DNA from: Mesodorylaimus sp. YZB2_4 | Taxonomy: Eukaryota; Nematoda; Enoplea; Dorylaimida; Dorylaimidae | Direction: 5' to 3' | Assembly (NCBI GenBank): GCA_030248295.1 | Contig: JASANH010001470.1 | Location: 62,001 to 126,000, forward strand | DNA length: 64,000 nucleotides | Shown: piece after piece, positions 21,905-32,547 of the stretch | How positions within the stretch are numbered: the first letter of the stretch is position 1 | Layout of the letters: every line of letters starts with the position of its first letter | Notes under the pieces: model-generated | The model's database searches: none | What the model was told of the DNA's origin: nothing | The model's input: the letters and a program-made list of their open reading frames with translations, nothing else | Translations under genes and position numbers: made by a program

Positions 21905-22985
21905 CAAAAAGACCGATTGTGAGACGATTCCCCCACCGTGCCTGGTGGGGAGCCGACTCACTGATACATGCGTCGTTTCCCTCACTGTGACTGTTTCCCC
22001 GTAGTGTCGTTTCCCCCCACCATCAGTTTTGAGAAACTGCGGCTATTCAAAATTTTGAGCCTTCGTCTAAGAATAGAGCATTCATGCGCAAATTGTCCTA
22101 CAAGATATGAAATATGCCTCAAATAGTTCGCGATCTTGTTGTTCAATTGACATGCAAACGCCATGTTGTAATGACGGCCTTGAAACGTTTGCTCCTTTGG
22201 TCACTCTCGCCTGGTCCAAGGGCAGCATCGACTCATCCGATCCATCCGATCCGCTTCAAAAAATTTTAGATTGATGGGGTGACATTAAACGAACACGGCG
22301 ACGACACGTGCACGTCACTTGGCACTGCGTCCTCGCCAACCTGCTTTGTTTCCTCGCTGTCACTCTCTCTACTCCAAAGGACACAGGTGAGAAATAAGCA
22401 GAGCATAAAGCGGGACTAAATGCTGATTTGAGAGAAAAAACGGGATTTTCTCCTCATAGTATGCCAAACCTTATCATTCTTCAGCATATACAGAGCGAAA
22501 ATTCCAGCTGCCAATGCTGCCGATCCAGCAGTCGGATCGGATCGGGAACTGATTCACCCCTCAGATCGGGTTTTCACATACATTTGCAATTAGAACCGCT
22601 GCCTTGATAAGCAGAGAAAACTGGCCTGGTCTTACATTCACTCGTATTGGCAGCGTGTCAAATATCCTTCCTGAAATACTCGAAGGAGTCCAAAAAATTC
22701 GTAGCCTGAATACCTCGCACATGAGCTGCAGCACCGAAAATTTACTTTACACTGCCCACATTCTACAAGCCTATCACACTCGTGCTGCCTGTTGCAACCC
22801 AAGTCGGGTCAGCACATCAGGCGAAAAATTATGGTGGGGGGGGGGGGGGGAAACGACATGGTGGGGAACCGGCACATGTCTCAATGAGTCGATTCCCCCC
22901 ACCAGGCACGGTGGGGGAAACGACGCAGTGGGGTAATCGTCTCAGTGGGGGAATCGACCAAGCGGGGGAATTGTCACGGGACCAA
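21905..22985. mobile_element. Inverted-repeat element with GTCGTTTCCCC words
   Basis: The left segment 21912-22022 and the right segment 22836-22985 are inverted copies sharing CCCCCACCGTGCCTGGTGGG and several GTCGTTTCCCC words in the same order. G15 (22836-22850) and C11 (22998-23008) runs lie in or next to the right end. Between the ends, at 22226-22560, sits a second cluster of TCCGATC/GATCGGA words, probably a nested element. No transposase frame. Exact termini and a TSD could not be fixed. Confidence 0.6.
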
Positions 22986-23214
22986 AAGACCTAACCTCCC
23001 CCCCCCCCTCCCCATGCAAACTGTACTTCCGTGAACATTTTAGAAAACAACTGGCCCAGTTAGTTGATTATGTAGTTAGCAATTTTAAATAAAGACGATT
23101 TGTTTTAAACAGATTTTTATCTTTGGCTTGCCATATTGGCTTGGCATCTTTTATTGAAACATTTTTCATTTTTTTTACTGAGATATTAAACTAACAAGAA
23201 ATATTCTTTTTTAG
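22986..23214. other. Short AT-rich interval
   Basis: C11 run at 22998-23008 followed by AT-rich sequence that could be an intron end leading to the candidate exon at 23215. Confidence 0.3.
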
Positions 23215-23314
23215 AACCTACGGCGCAAGAGACAATTCGCGTAGAAGTGGGCGTCGCCCTGCAAGACACCAGTATGGTCATCGCTTGTCATCACTCTACG
23301 GTTGCGTTCGCCAG
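23215..23314 (+). CDS. Candidate internal exon
   Basis: A 100-bp open segment between a strong acceptor (ATTCTTTTTTAG) and donor CCAG/GTACTT. Two frames are open; one reads PTAQETIRVEVGVALQDTSM. It may belong to the unidentified plus-strand gene that ends at 27277. No family was recognised, and the intervening exons were not joined. Confidence 0.25.
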
Positions 23315-24823
23315 GTACTTTCGTGAATTTTAGAGATAAAGTGAGATTGCAAGGGAGGCATTCTCGCGCAGCAACGTCTGTTCTTTAATTATTTCTTACC
23401 ACAACTGCCGCCAGATGCACTTCTTCATGACACTCCCACATTATTTGCTAGCTCTAAGTTGCATTCGCATCGCCTAACCTTCCCTGTGGCCTATGACCTG
23501 CTCGCGACCTTCTAACTTATTCTCGTGCTGAGCTCTCTCGTAGTGCAGCCTTCATTCGGCACCTATGCTACTGTGCTTCTTTCCCTTAAAGGTGTTATGC
23601 CAGTGCTACGATTCTGGCCTCATGCCCAGGTTACCGAAAGTCCCCGACACTAGTGAGTCAAGCCTGTTTTTTTCTTTCCACGCGGTAAACAAAGCAACAT
23701 TTACTGACCCGCACGCCCGTAGCCCTTGCATTTTACAGCCGGCTCACACGCAAATACAGGCGCGATCGCCGCAATCACAATGAGTGCTTGCCTTGCCTGG
23801 TCGTATGATCTAATCAAAGCGTGCGAATTCGCTTTTCCGTTAGCAAACCTAAGCCGTGCTCGTGACGAGCACGTGAAAAGGAAAAGGGCAGATGCGGGGG
23901 CGCCGTAGCGGAATAAGACAGTAGGAACTAGCGCTGGCCTCCTTCCATGCCATGATTGAGAGGCGAAGTATAAAATGGTGAGCTGACTAAGCTAACAAGT
24001 GCAAAGTATTTTTCTGTGCCCTGTATCACCAGTTCGTATCCTATCTACACATTCCACCATGTCCTCTATGCTTTTGGCTTTTTACATTTTTGTCCTCTTG
24101 TGGCCTTCTAATATTCTCTGTGCTGGATCACTCGAGGCAGCAATGAGAAGGTGAGGGTTGAGCGAGTAAACGTTCTCAAAGCGCAGAAACTCTGATGTCA
24201 GCTGACATCTACAGTATTTTCCCCATTCTGTTTTATATTTTACTGTACATAGACACTCCTTGGCGTATTGCTTATCTGCGCTTATTTTGTGAGTAACTCG
24301 CTTTTTTATTTTCCGTTTTCCGTTCCGTGCCCCCTGAGTGCTAATCACTGTTTGTATATCAGCTCTAAAGTACAACACTTTCAGATCAATAATTCTCCCA
24401 GCTTTAACAAACAAAGAATTGAATTTTCCATCGGAACAACTCAGAATGATGATTTCCACAAGACAGAAAAGATTGATCAAATTCAACGCCCCGCTGAAAT
24501 ACAAGAAATTTATGATGCAGATTAAACAAAAGAATGGTCAGAAGGTTGTTTTGAAATCACAACATAGTACTTTTATCAATTGTTTTTTTACGCCTATACA
24601 ATGTGTCTACGTGAGCTGAAAGCGAAAAGTCATGACATGATGTGATTTGAAATAAGTGCCAATATGAACGTGATATGAAGTATGTTTGGAAGGAGGACTG
24701 GTTCCTTCTTTCCTGATATAATCTCGTCTACAGTATATCTTATGAGATCTTTGATATCAAATTGCAGCCTGCAATTCCCTGAACGTCCTAGCGAGACCAA
24801 ATGCAATCTAACAAGCAGAGCCG
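23315..24823. other. No firm gene
   Basis: A 60-codon plus frame at 23729-23908 follows a fair acceptor and ends DEHVKRKRADAGAP; 24082-24619 has overlapping frames on both strands. None is recognisable. Confidence 0.3.
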
Positions 24824-24997
24824 ATGTCTGAACACAGAACTAACATAAAGGCGCAAGGTCAAGTCAGCACCACTATCGCCCAGAGCTCATCAAACCAGCG
24901 AAAACTCTGGCTGCGCAATGCGATGAGTTGTTGTTGTTGGTCCGTTGTTTCGGTGCGAAGGCTCACCAGTCTCACGCGAGCAGTAGGACCCGGCCAG
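24824..24997 (+). CDS. Candidate first exon (58 codons)
   Basis: Begins with ATG TCT GAA and stays open for 58 codons to a good donor (CCAG/GTATGT), ending in phase 0. The translation is polar then basic (RKLWLRNAMSCCCWSVVSVR). It may be the first exon of the gene whose last exons lie at 26712-27277, but that exon needs a phase-1 donor, so at least one exon is missing between them. No family recognised. Confidence 0.3.
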
Positions 24998-25051
24998 GTA
25001 TGTTCTAGGCTATTACCAGACGACTTAGTTTTTTGTTTATTTTAGTTAAAG

Positions 25052-25958
25052 CTATAGTAGCACGGTGGGGGGGGGGAGTTCATTGAAGAAGGTGAGTGTG
25101 CTGTGATATTTGGTCCCCATGTAAAATCAGGCTGGCATACTTCGTTTCGCTCTGATCCCTGTAACAGTTTTAAAAAAAAGCGAAAATCGAATTTAGTGAG
25201 AAAATTGAATTGCACGCACTTCGCGCGTTTTCTAATGTGACGCTCTGGCAGCAGAAAATATTGTAGCCGCTGCTTTCTCATCAAAATAAAATTGTTTTCA
25301 GTGTTCCTGAATATTTTTTATTTGTGATTAAAATAACAACTAAAGTTGAAAAAGTATTTTAAAAACGGTTCATTGTCAGTTTTTAGGTACCCGAACTGCG
25401 CTATTTATTCTAGGAGTAATTTTTAATGGTTGGATATGATTTTAGCTCAGTAAAATATTTAGTGATGCGTCACAGACGATTTCGGCAGAAGTACTGACAT
25501 GCTTTAGCAGACGAATACATCCGCTTTGATTTTTCTGCGTCCCAAAAAAGTTTTAATATTTTTTTTATTAATTTCCGGACATCAATAAAAAATTATTGCG
25601 CCTCTCCTTTTTTATCTCCTATCTCCTGCGCCTCTTCTAAATCACGCATAAGCTCGATTACGTTGCTAAATTTCGAAGAAACTGAGAAAAAAATTGTTAC
25701 CACCTATTTTTTCGCTAATGTTACTTTACTGAAAATCGTTACGGTTACAGTTGTCTGCCATCCCGCGCATCGAGTTGAAAACGCGCGAAGTGCGTGCAAT
25801 TCAACTTTCTCTAAAAATTTGATTTTCGCATTTTGAAAACGAGGTAAGGATCTGAGCAGAACAAAGTATGCCATCACTATTTTTACATGGTGACTACACA
25901 TCACAGCATACTGATCTTCAACGGCCCCCCCCCCCCCCCCTCCAGTGCTACTATAGTC
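25052..25958. mobile_element. Foldback element with G/C runs next to its termini
   Basis: The ends are CTATAGTAGCACGGTGGGGG and, in reverse complement, CTATAGTAGCACTGGAGGGG. Each is followed by a homopolymer (G10 at 25067-25076, C16 at 25925-25940 on plus). The first ~220 bp of both arms align as inverted copies, including GAATTGCACGCACTTCGCGC. The 907-bp element has no coding capacity and lies upstream of the exons at 26712-27277, perhaps in one of that gene's introns. Confidence 0.75.
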
Positions 25959-26711
25959 ACTGACACGCTCTGAGAGAGCTAAGCTGTAAAAAGTACTAAT
26001 CGAGACAAGTAAAGTAAGAAAACTTCAGCCGTTTCGGACTAGCTGTTGGCGTAAAAAGTCGACAATTTCAAATCCTGATTACTGCAAAAACCAAAGTGCA
26101 AAAGCTGGTTCAGTATGTTGAGCGCAAATGCACCTCCAAATTCCTACTGTAGTGTGCGCACAGAGGCACATTTTGCGAGACGAAGAAATTGCATAAGCCT
26201 TGCGATTTCTGACACTGTGTACAGTAAGAGAATATGTCCAAAAGATTGGGTCAAAGCTGGAAATGCTACAGGAAAATCTAACGCATACATACTGTAATAA
26301 TATGTAGGAGCTCTGTCTCTAGTAAAACCCGACAGATCGGCTGATCTGATCTTACCTAATTTTTTCCGAAGCGGAACGAGGTTGCGCACGAAACTGCAAA
26401 GCATATGAAAATCAGATGAAGGTCAAAACAAAAAGCGCAAAATGTCCATCGTTTACGTATAGCATTAGTCTCTTCTCTTTATCGACCACAGTGAATATAA
26501 AATTGTGTGTAATCCGTAAATTAGCTAACGAATGCTCGAAAGCTAGAGTGCCGGTTGGGTTTTGAGTGCAGCTCGAGGTGATGACAACCATTAAGACGTG
26601 AAGTAACCCGTGCTCAGCAGAGAAGTCAATTTGACTCAAACTTGGTCGCAGCCGTGCTTGCCAGAGATTCGGCACCATTTGAGTCTTCTCGTTAGTCGAT
26701 TATTTCTCCAG

Positions 26712-27277
26712 ATGCATTCATCGTCAGACATTACTTTGCTGTACCTTGCGGTCAAGCTTTTGGTAAGAAAGCGCAAAGTGTATTCCTGGATGTTAAAATT
26801 TTTGCATTTCGAAAATCAGATCGTAGATTTGGCAGCCGTAGTCGAGCTTTATCACGAATCCTGACTCTCAAAGATCTGCGAGACGGTTCTGCCCTCATTT
26901 CCAGTGCCACTGATCAGGATGAAGATGAGCTTTTTGAGACGTGCTCACTAAATTTCATATCAGCTGATGAGATCACTCCCAAGAATTCGACTTTTTCCGC
27001 CTCGTCCAGTACCATACCACCGATTGTAAGCTTTGGTGTGCGATTGAGGGAATGGTCATTATATTACTACTTTTCGCAATTTGATGGATTATAGCCTGTA
27101 GCCCGCGCACATGCTGTAAAAAAAATTGTTGCATGGACTCCACAAACTCCTCAAACCTACAGTAGTGCACCAAATTTTCCCCCGGGCTTGATGATGTCAC
27201 AAAAGAACCGTGTGTGTGGATGTAAGGGGGGAGAACTTCTCTTAAGCTTGTGGAGAGTTAAGAGAGCTTCTCTTTAA
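26712..27277 (+). CDS. Unidentified protein, last three exons (5' incomplete)
   Basis: Exons 26712-26762, 26820-27025 and 27095-27277 are separated by introns of 57 and 69 bp with consensus ends, and all phases agree. The joined product (about 146 residues) starts AFIVRHYFAVPCGQAF and continues with a basic segment RRFGSRSRALSRILTLKDLR. An acidic, Ser-rich linker follows, then ARAHAVKKIVAWTPQTPQTY and a Cys-containing tail, with TAA at 27275-27277. The terminal part could be spliced away at a GTAAGG donor near 27221. I do not recognise the family. The phase-correct short introns make it much more likely real than the surrounding frames. Upstream exons probably lie between 23 and 26.7 kb. A TTAA-ended mobile element begins about 150 bp after the stop. 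Confidence 0.55.
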
Positions 27278-27423
27278 CCTGTGGCCGCAAACCTTACCAA
27301 CCGCAGCCGCGCCAACCGCAAGCTGCAGCAACCGCAAAGTCAATGTGAACAAACCGTCGAATCCTCGGCTGGCTGGCTTGGCTGCTCGGCTAGCTCGGTT
27401 GGGCCTGCCAATGTGAACCCGCC

Positions 27424-27656
27424 TTAAAGCGGCGTCCACATTGCACATTGGCTGATCGGCTGCCGAGCTAACCGAGCCAGCCGAGCTGCCAGCTGAGCTT
27501 ACGTGCATTCACATTGCATGCCTCAGCAGGCTCAGCTTGCCAGTTGTTAGAATAGTCGCAATGTGAACGACACCTCAGCTGACAAGCTCGGCTGGCTCGG
27601 CTCGCGGCTGGCTCAGCTCGGCTGGGCAGCCGAGGTGCAATGTGGACGGCCCTTAA
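27424..27656. mobile_element. Short TTAA-ended MITE with GCTCGGCTGG words
   Basis: The ends TTAAAGCGGCGTCCACATTG and, in reverse complement, TTAAGGGCCGTCCACATTGC are inverted repeats starting in TTAA, as expected for piggyBac- or Kolobok-like elements that target TTAA. The body is GC-rich and made of AGCCGAGC/GCTCGGCT words plus AATGTGAAC motifs. The 27290-27423 stretch carries the same words and may be a fragment of another copy. Confidence 0.7.
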
Positions 27657-28034
27657 GGGTTGAAGTTATATAGCACCAAATCGCGAAAAGAATGATTTCG
27701 CGCACTTTACATCATACGTTTTTTGCTGATACCTGGAAAATCTGGCCGAAGAAACAGTTTTGTTTTCTCTTGCGTTTTCATAATCCCCCTATGTTTGTTC
27801 AACTTTCATCATTGATTTTCAAAACTTGAAATACTTTTCATCCAGCTATTGGAAAATCAAACTCCTGAAAGTGCTGTATTGTAGAGCATAATTTGCGGTA
27901 TAGTTTAGATGACAATAGTCAGTTCCCATAGGAATTTTTCGTTTCATAAAAAATATGAAACTACTCATTGAGCCAACACCTTTCCATGTCTCTTTAAAAT
28001 CGAATCACCTACTCAAGCAATCAATATTTGTATT
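27657..28034. other. Convergent intergenic interval
   Basis: AT-rich 3' intergenic sequence between the unidentified plus-strand gene and the minus-strand P450; nothing recognised. Confidence 0.5.
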
Positions 28035-29805
28035 TCATTCTCTCAATACCACCAGGCACTTATGCGGGCGAGGTGCTGATGTGATGCCGAAATCGCGTTC
28101 AGCGCTTAGTTTTTTCTCTCCGGGCGGGACAAGAAATTCAAATTTTTGCACCATATGAACGAAAATCAAAAATAATTCAGCTCTTGCCAATACTTCGCCT
28201 AAACATTGCCTTTTTCCCATCGAAAATGGAGCGAATTGTTCAATTTTTCTTAACGTCTTTCCATCATCTTCCAAAAATCGTTCTGGTCGAAATTGATCAG
28301 GTTCAGGGAATATTTTTTCGTCGATGGCTAAAACAGCAATTTGTGGGACCACCTGCACATCCTTTGGTATATTGTGGCCAACCAACTGGAAATCTGATTC
28401 ATTCGAATGGGGCAGATTAACGGGCAATATATTGCCCCATCTCTGTATCTCGCTCAACGTTGCCACCACGTACGGCATGGACGGACGGTCGGCCATGGAC
28501 GGTGTTTTCTCTCGACCTAGTACAGCATCGATTTCTTGGCATATTCTTTGCTGTACATCTGGATATTTGATCATGGCCAGGAAAGCCCATCGAAGTGTGG
28601 TCACTGTAGTCTCCATACCAGCTATCATAAGGTCAGCAATTGTGCACTTGAGTTGCCATTCACTGAAATAGGACATGTCTTCGCCTTCCTTTTCACGGCG
28701 TTTGAGTTCTAGAGAAATTGACATGGTTTGCAGGAAAGCTTTTCCAGTAATCCCGTATTAAAATTACCTTTTAAGTAAGCCTCAATAAAATCCGTTGGTT
28801 CGTCATTCTCGTTTCCATTTTCAAAGTTCTTTTTGTGTTCTTGAATTTCGTTCATGATAAATCCCCTGATCACCTCGTCGTGTCTGTTCATGTCATCCAT
28901 GCCAAAATGTCCAAACAGAGGCAAGTGACGCAGCCACGGGTAACAATTAACTAAAAGAATTCGCACACCACCAACAAGTTTGAAATTTTCATCCAGAGTG
29001 TCCTTGAGTAAAATGAAACGTCCGTAATCTTTTTCGAAAGTGTGACCAAAAAGTATCGAAGCGATGATATTTCCAACACTTAATTGAATGGGGACTGTTA
29101 AATCGATAACTAACCGACCATCTGATTTCATATCAGACTTTAATTTTGAAGACAGTTTATTGGCTTCCGTCATAATTCGTTCTTCCATTATGTTTCGTCC
29201 AAGGCCGAAGTTGCGCAAAATTTGTAAACTGAAACGCCTTTGTTCTTTCCATAAATCGCCAGTGGACATAATAACACCGTGGCTAGAAAGGCAAGCCAGA
29301 CACGAATGCTTATTAGTCATGGTGTCCGTACAACATGTACAGTTTTATGGACATATGTGGCTATATTCTGATTGGTTGCTGCGACCCTAGCCACGCCCCC
29401 TCAAGTATCTGTCACCCGCTGAATATGTACTGGAATGCGGCAAGAGCGCAGTCAATTAATAACAGCATGCGAGACTTACTTTCCTTTTGTAATGAGGTCA
29501 AACGCGATATTACGGGGTCTTCCAGCCAGCTGGTCCCCGTGTTTAGTCATCGAATCTTTCATCAAATCATAATCGGTCACCATGACTGTTGGCTGATTGC
29601 CTATCCAAACAGTAAACACTGGCCCATAAATCTTCGCCCATTTCTTACACGCTTCATGAGGTTTTATGGGATCCATTTGGAATAGATTGCCGAAAACGGG
29701 CCAAGGGAAAGGACCTGGTGGCAGAGACGAACGACGGTGTATCATTTGCCAATTAGCAAATAGGAAGAGGGCAAGTAATAAGATAAGGATCACTTCTATG
29801 ATCAT
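28035..29805 (-). CDS. Cytochrome P450, CYP2-like (nematode CYP14/33-type)
   Basis: Three exons, 29805-29480, 29282-28768 and 28708-28035, join in phase (introns of 197 and 59 bp) to 504 codons plus stop, the usual P450 length. Residues 3-20 are a membrane anchor, followed by a Pro-rich hinge (SLPPGPFPWPVFGN). The C-helix WKEQRR is at 120-125, the I-helix oxygen motif AGMETT at 310-315, ExxR as E367-R370, PERF at 422-425 and the heme loop FSMGKRQCLG with Cys449 as the axial ligand. All key residues are present, so a functional ER monooxygenase of xenobiotics or lipids is expected, working with NADPH-P450 reductase. The substrate cannot be read from sequence. Similarity of the IMEERIM region to nematode CYP14/33 proteins is from memory. 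Confidence 0.93.
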
Positions 29806-32547
29806 TTTTGAATGCCTAGAATAAAGAAAGAATGATTATTGGGAGAAACAAGAAACAAACAGATGCAAGGGTTTTTCTCGCGTCGCTAGTAGAGTGCGGT
29901 CTGGAAGTAGTGAAGATAACGCAGCCACGTAGATGAACTCTAGTGCGTGCAGTGAACTCGAGCCGTGGCCAGGAAGCGCATTTGCGTCAAAATGTGGTGT
30001 AAACTAGTTTTGGCAGCAAAACAGAGCTTGAATCAGCTCGTGTTGACATACGCGTGTGCCTCATTGTCAGTGATGCACAACTAGTGAATGGGGCATTCAT
30101 TGCGAAGGTGAGAGTAGTCTAATGATGCCACATAACAAAAAACGAGCAACTACCTTCAACGGATGTGCAGAAACCTATGTACAGTGAGGGGTCATTTATT
30201 TCTTGGTGGGACTGATCAGATAACTAGTCAATAAAGAAAGTTATTTCTGAAGGAAAACTTGTACTCAACTGTACAGCAAGATCAGATGTGCCAAGTTCTA
30301 GCAAATACACAACTATGAGTTAGCTTGACAAGATTCTGCAGAAAAACAATTCAAGATTCCTTTATGCCAAAAGTCTTGTCATGATTCAGGCATGCCAGAT
30401 AAAACGCCAAGAAACTGAAACGTGTCAGGAAATTCGGCTCTCACGAAGATTGTGGCAAGGCTTTGCAGAAGTTTTCCGTGACAGGAGGTGCGGACATCGA
30501 TTGTACTGTCAAGATCTTGATTGTCAATTCTCTGGCAACATACTCAGCATGAGCTTGCGAGGAAAGCCCAAGTGTACTTAGGTAGACTGGGCAATCTGGG
30601 TCATGAGACCCCATGACAACATTTGTGGGGCATTAAGGAGTGCAACTATGAAAAGCCTACTTCAAGATGCTTTGCGTAACATTCTGCCAAAATTATTGCC
30701 TTCTGACCTTTCTATTTATATGTTTTACCATCACCAAGAGAAGGTAAGTTCAATCGAGGGTGAAGGGACGCAATTAAACACTCGCCCATAACTGTACATC
30801 TCGCGTGACAGGCAGACGCCTGACCCGCCCAGGCCAAGAGCCCTACATTCCAAGCTACTGCCCCTTGGAATGGCTACAGTAAGAATTTGCGCTCTCACCC
30901 GGTCTGATTTATGTATCTTCGCACCCGGCTCTTAACTTTCTCCCCCTGAAAATATTGTGATGTCTGTGGTTACAATATGCTAAGGCGAATGCATGACTTT
31001 TATGCATGGGTCGCGCGGGTTGATATTTCCTTCTTTTATGCACATTGATTGAAGCACTTTAATAATGCAGAAAAAAGATTCTGTGGGGTAAAGAAAAGGG
31101 CGTTTTTCAAATACCGCAGGGAATGAGGTTGCCCAACAATAGCCGACGGGGGGAATCTTATTCGATGAGTCGAATCTTTCGTGGCGCTTGCCTAGTCAGT
31201 GCTTTTTTTTATGGTTCTTTACACGACTGCTTTCGCAAGATCGGTGACCCGGCTGATTTGTGATCGGTTTGACCATGGTTCAATTCGTGATAAAGTGGCC
31301 TTTTTGACAATTCTGAGCTCCACTACCAATCAATTTTTTTGTACAGAAGTCCTTTTTCAAGCTGACTGTCGACGTTTTTATTTAGCACGTGTTCAGAGTA
31401 GGTTCGAGCCTATTCCTGGTGGTACATCCATTTTAGTGCTCGTCCTCGTGCAATCAGACTGCATATAATCGAAATCTACGCATAAGTTCCTTTATCCTTT
31501 TTTCATGATTACTTTTTTCTTTTTTCTTGGTTTTTTCCTTCTGTTTACTTATGTGCCCTTATAGCATAGACCCATAGAAATCGCTTCTATTCCGCTCACT
31601 CTGTTGTGTAAGGCAGAAAAGCTAAAAGCATGCTGCAGTAGCCCATCAAAGACCTCCTGCAGTGGAACCAGCTACATTTTCCAACGGTTCAGCGGACACA
31701 CTATCTTCGTAGTCTTGCCCAAGGAAAAGATCAGACCGATAGTTTGTATTTGAGAAGCGTGTTATAAAAATAGCTCGTTAAAAGTAGGCATCAGATCCGT
31801 GCTGCTGCTTATCGCATCTCCCGAATGCATGATGATTGGTGGAGTTTATTTTTAATGAGAGAGAATATCTCCCAATCACGCCACCATTTTTGGTTTCGTC
31901 GCTATTTTCTCTAGCACGCATTGAAAAGCGTGGACTTTGGAATGTGCGAGTTGTATAAGCACAGGATACCTCAATACGGTTCGAACGTTTTATTGGATTG
32001 GAACGTGTCCGCTACTAGTGTTTTCTTTTTAAAGTAAACTGATGTCTTTCATCTTCAGCTGCAGCGCTGTTTGCTTTTGCAATGTGTTTTTGTGTGCGTA
32101 GGAGTGGGGGATTAACATCTTGTGACCTCCTCTCTTCTTGTAGAAACTACCCAACACGAAACATAAGTCAAGATTATATGCTGCTTAGGTCAGGTGGAGT
32201 GAAAAATTGTGGTACTTTGAGGAGCGCTACACAATGCTAGTTATAGAAATTCCCGAGTAGCATTTCTGGTCGTTTTTCAATGTCTTTCCACTCTCACGCA
32301 AACTGTAAATCAATGAGACTTTTCTCCTCCTTTCATGTCGTCGATCGTTATGGCCAGTTTGACAGCGATTCGATTATGGAAACGGTTTGACGAGCTGGCT
32401 TGCCAGCTAATGATGCCGTGTCTAGGACAGCCGTGATTGCTGACTCCAGTTACTGGTTGGGGATCAGTAGCGGCTTCGACCAGACGGCTCATTCCCCTTT
32501 CTGTGTCCTTAAAGTGGGGAAAGTTTTTGGGTGGGAAATCCCGAAAC
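29806..32547. other. Shared upstream region of two divergent genes
   Basis: A 2.7-kb interval between the 5' ends of the P450 (-) and the four-helix protein (+), so it should contain both promoters. No exon, TE terminus or known regulatory motif was recognised. Confidence 0.45.

Noticed and set aside
24082-24504. 140-codon minus-strand frame
   Set aside because: Overlaps equally long plus frames, without motif, splice or composition support.
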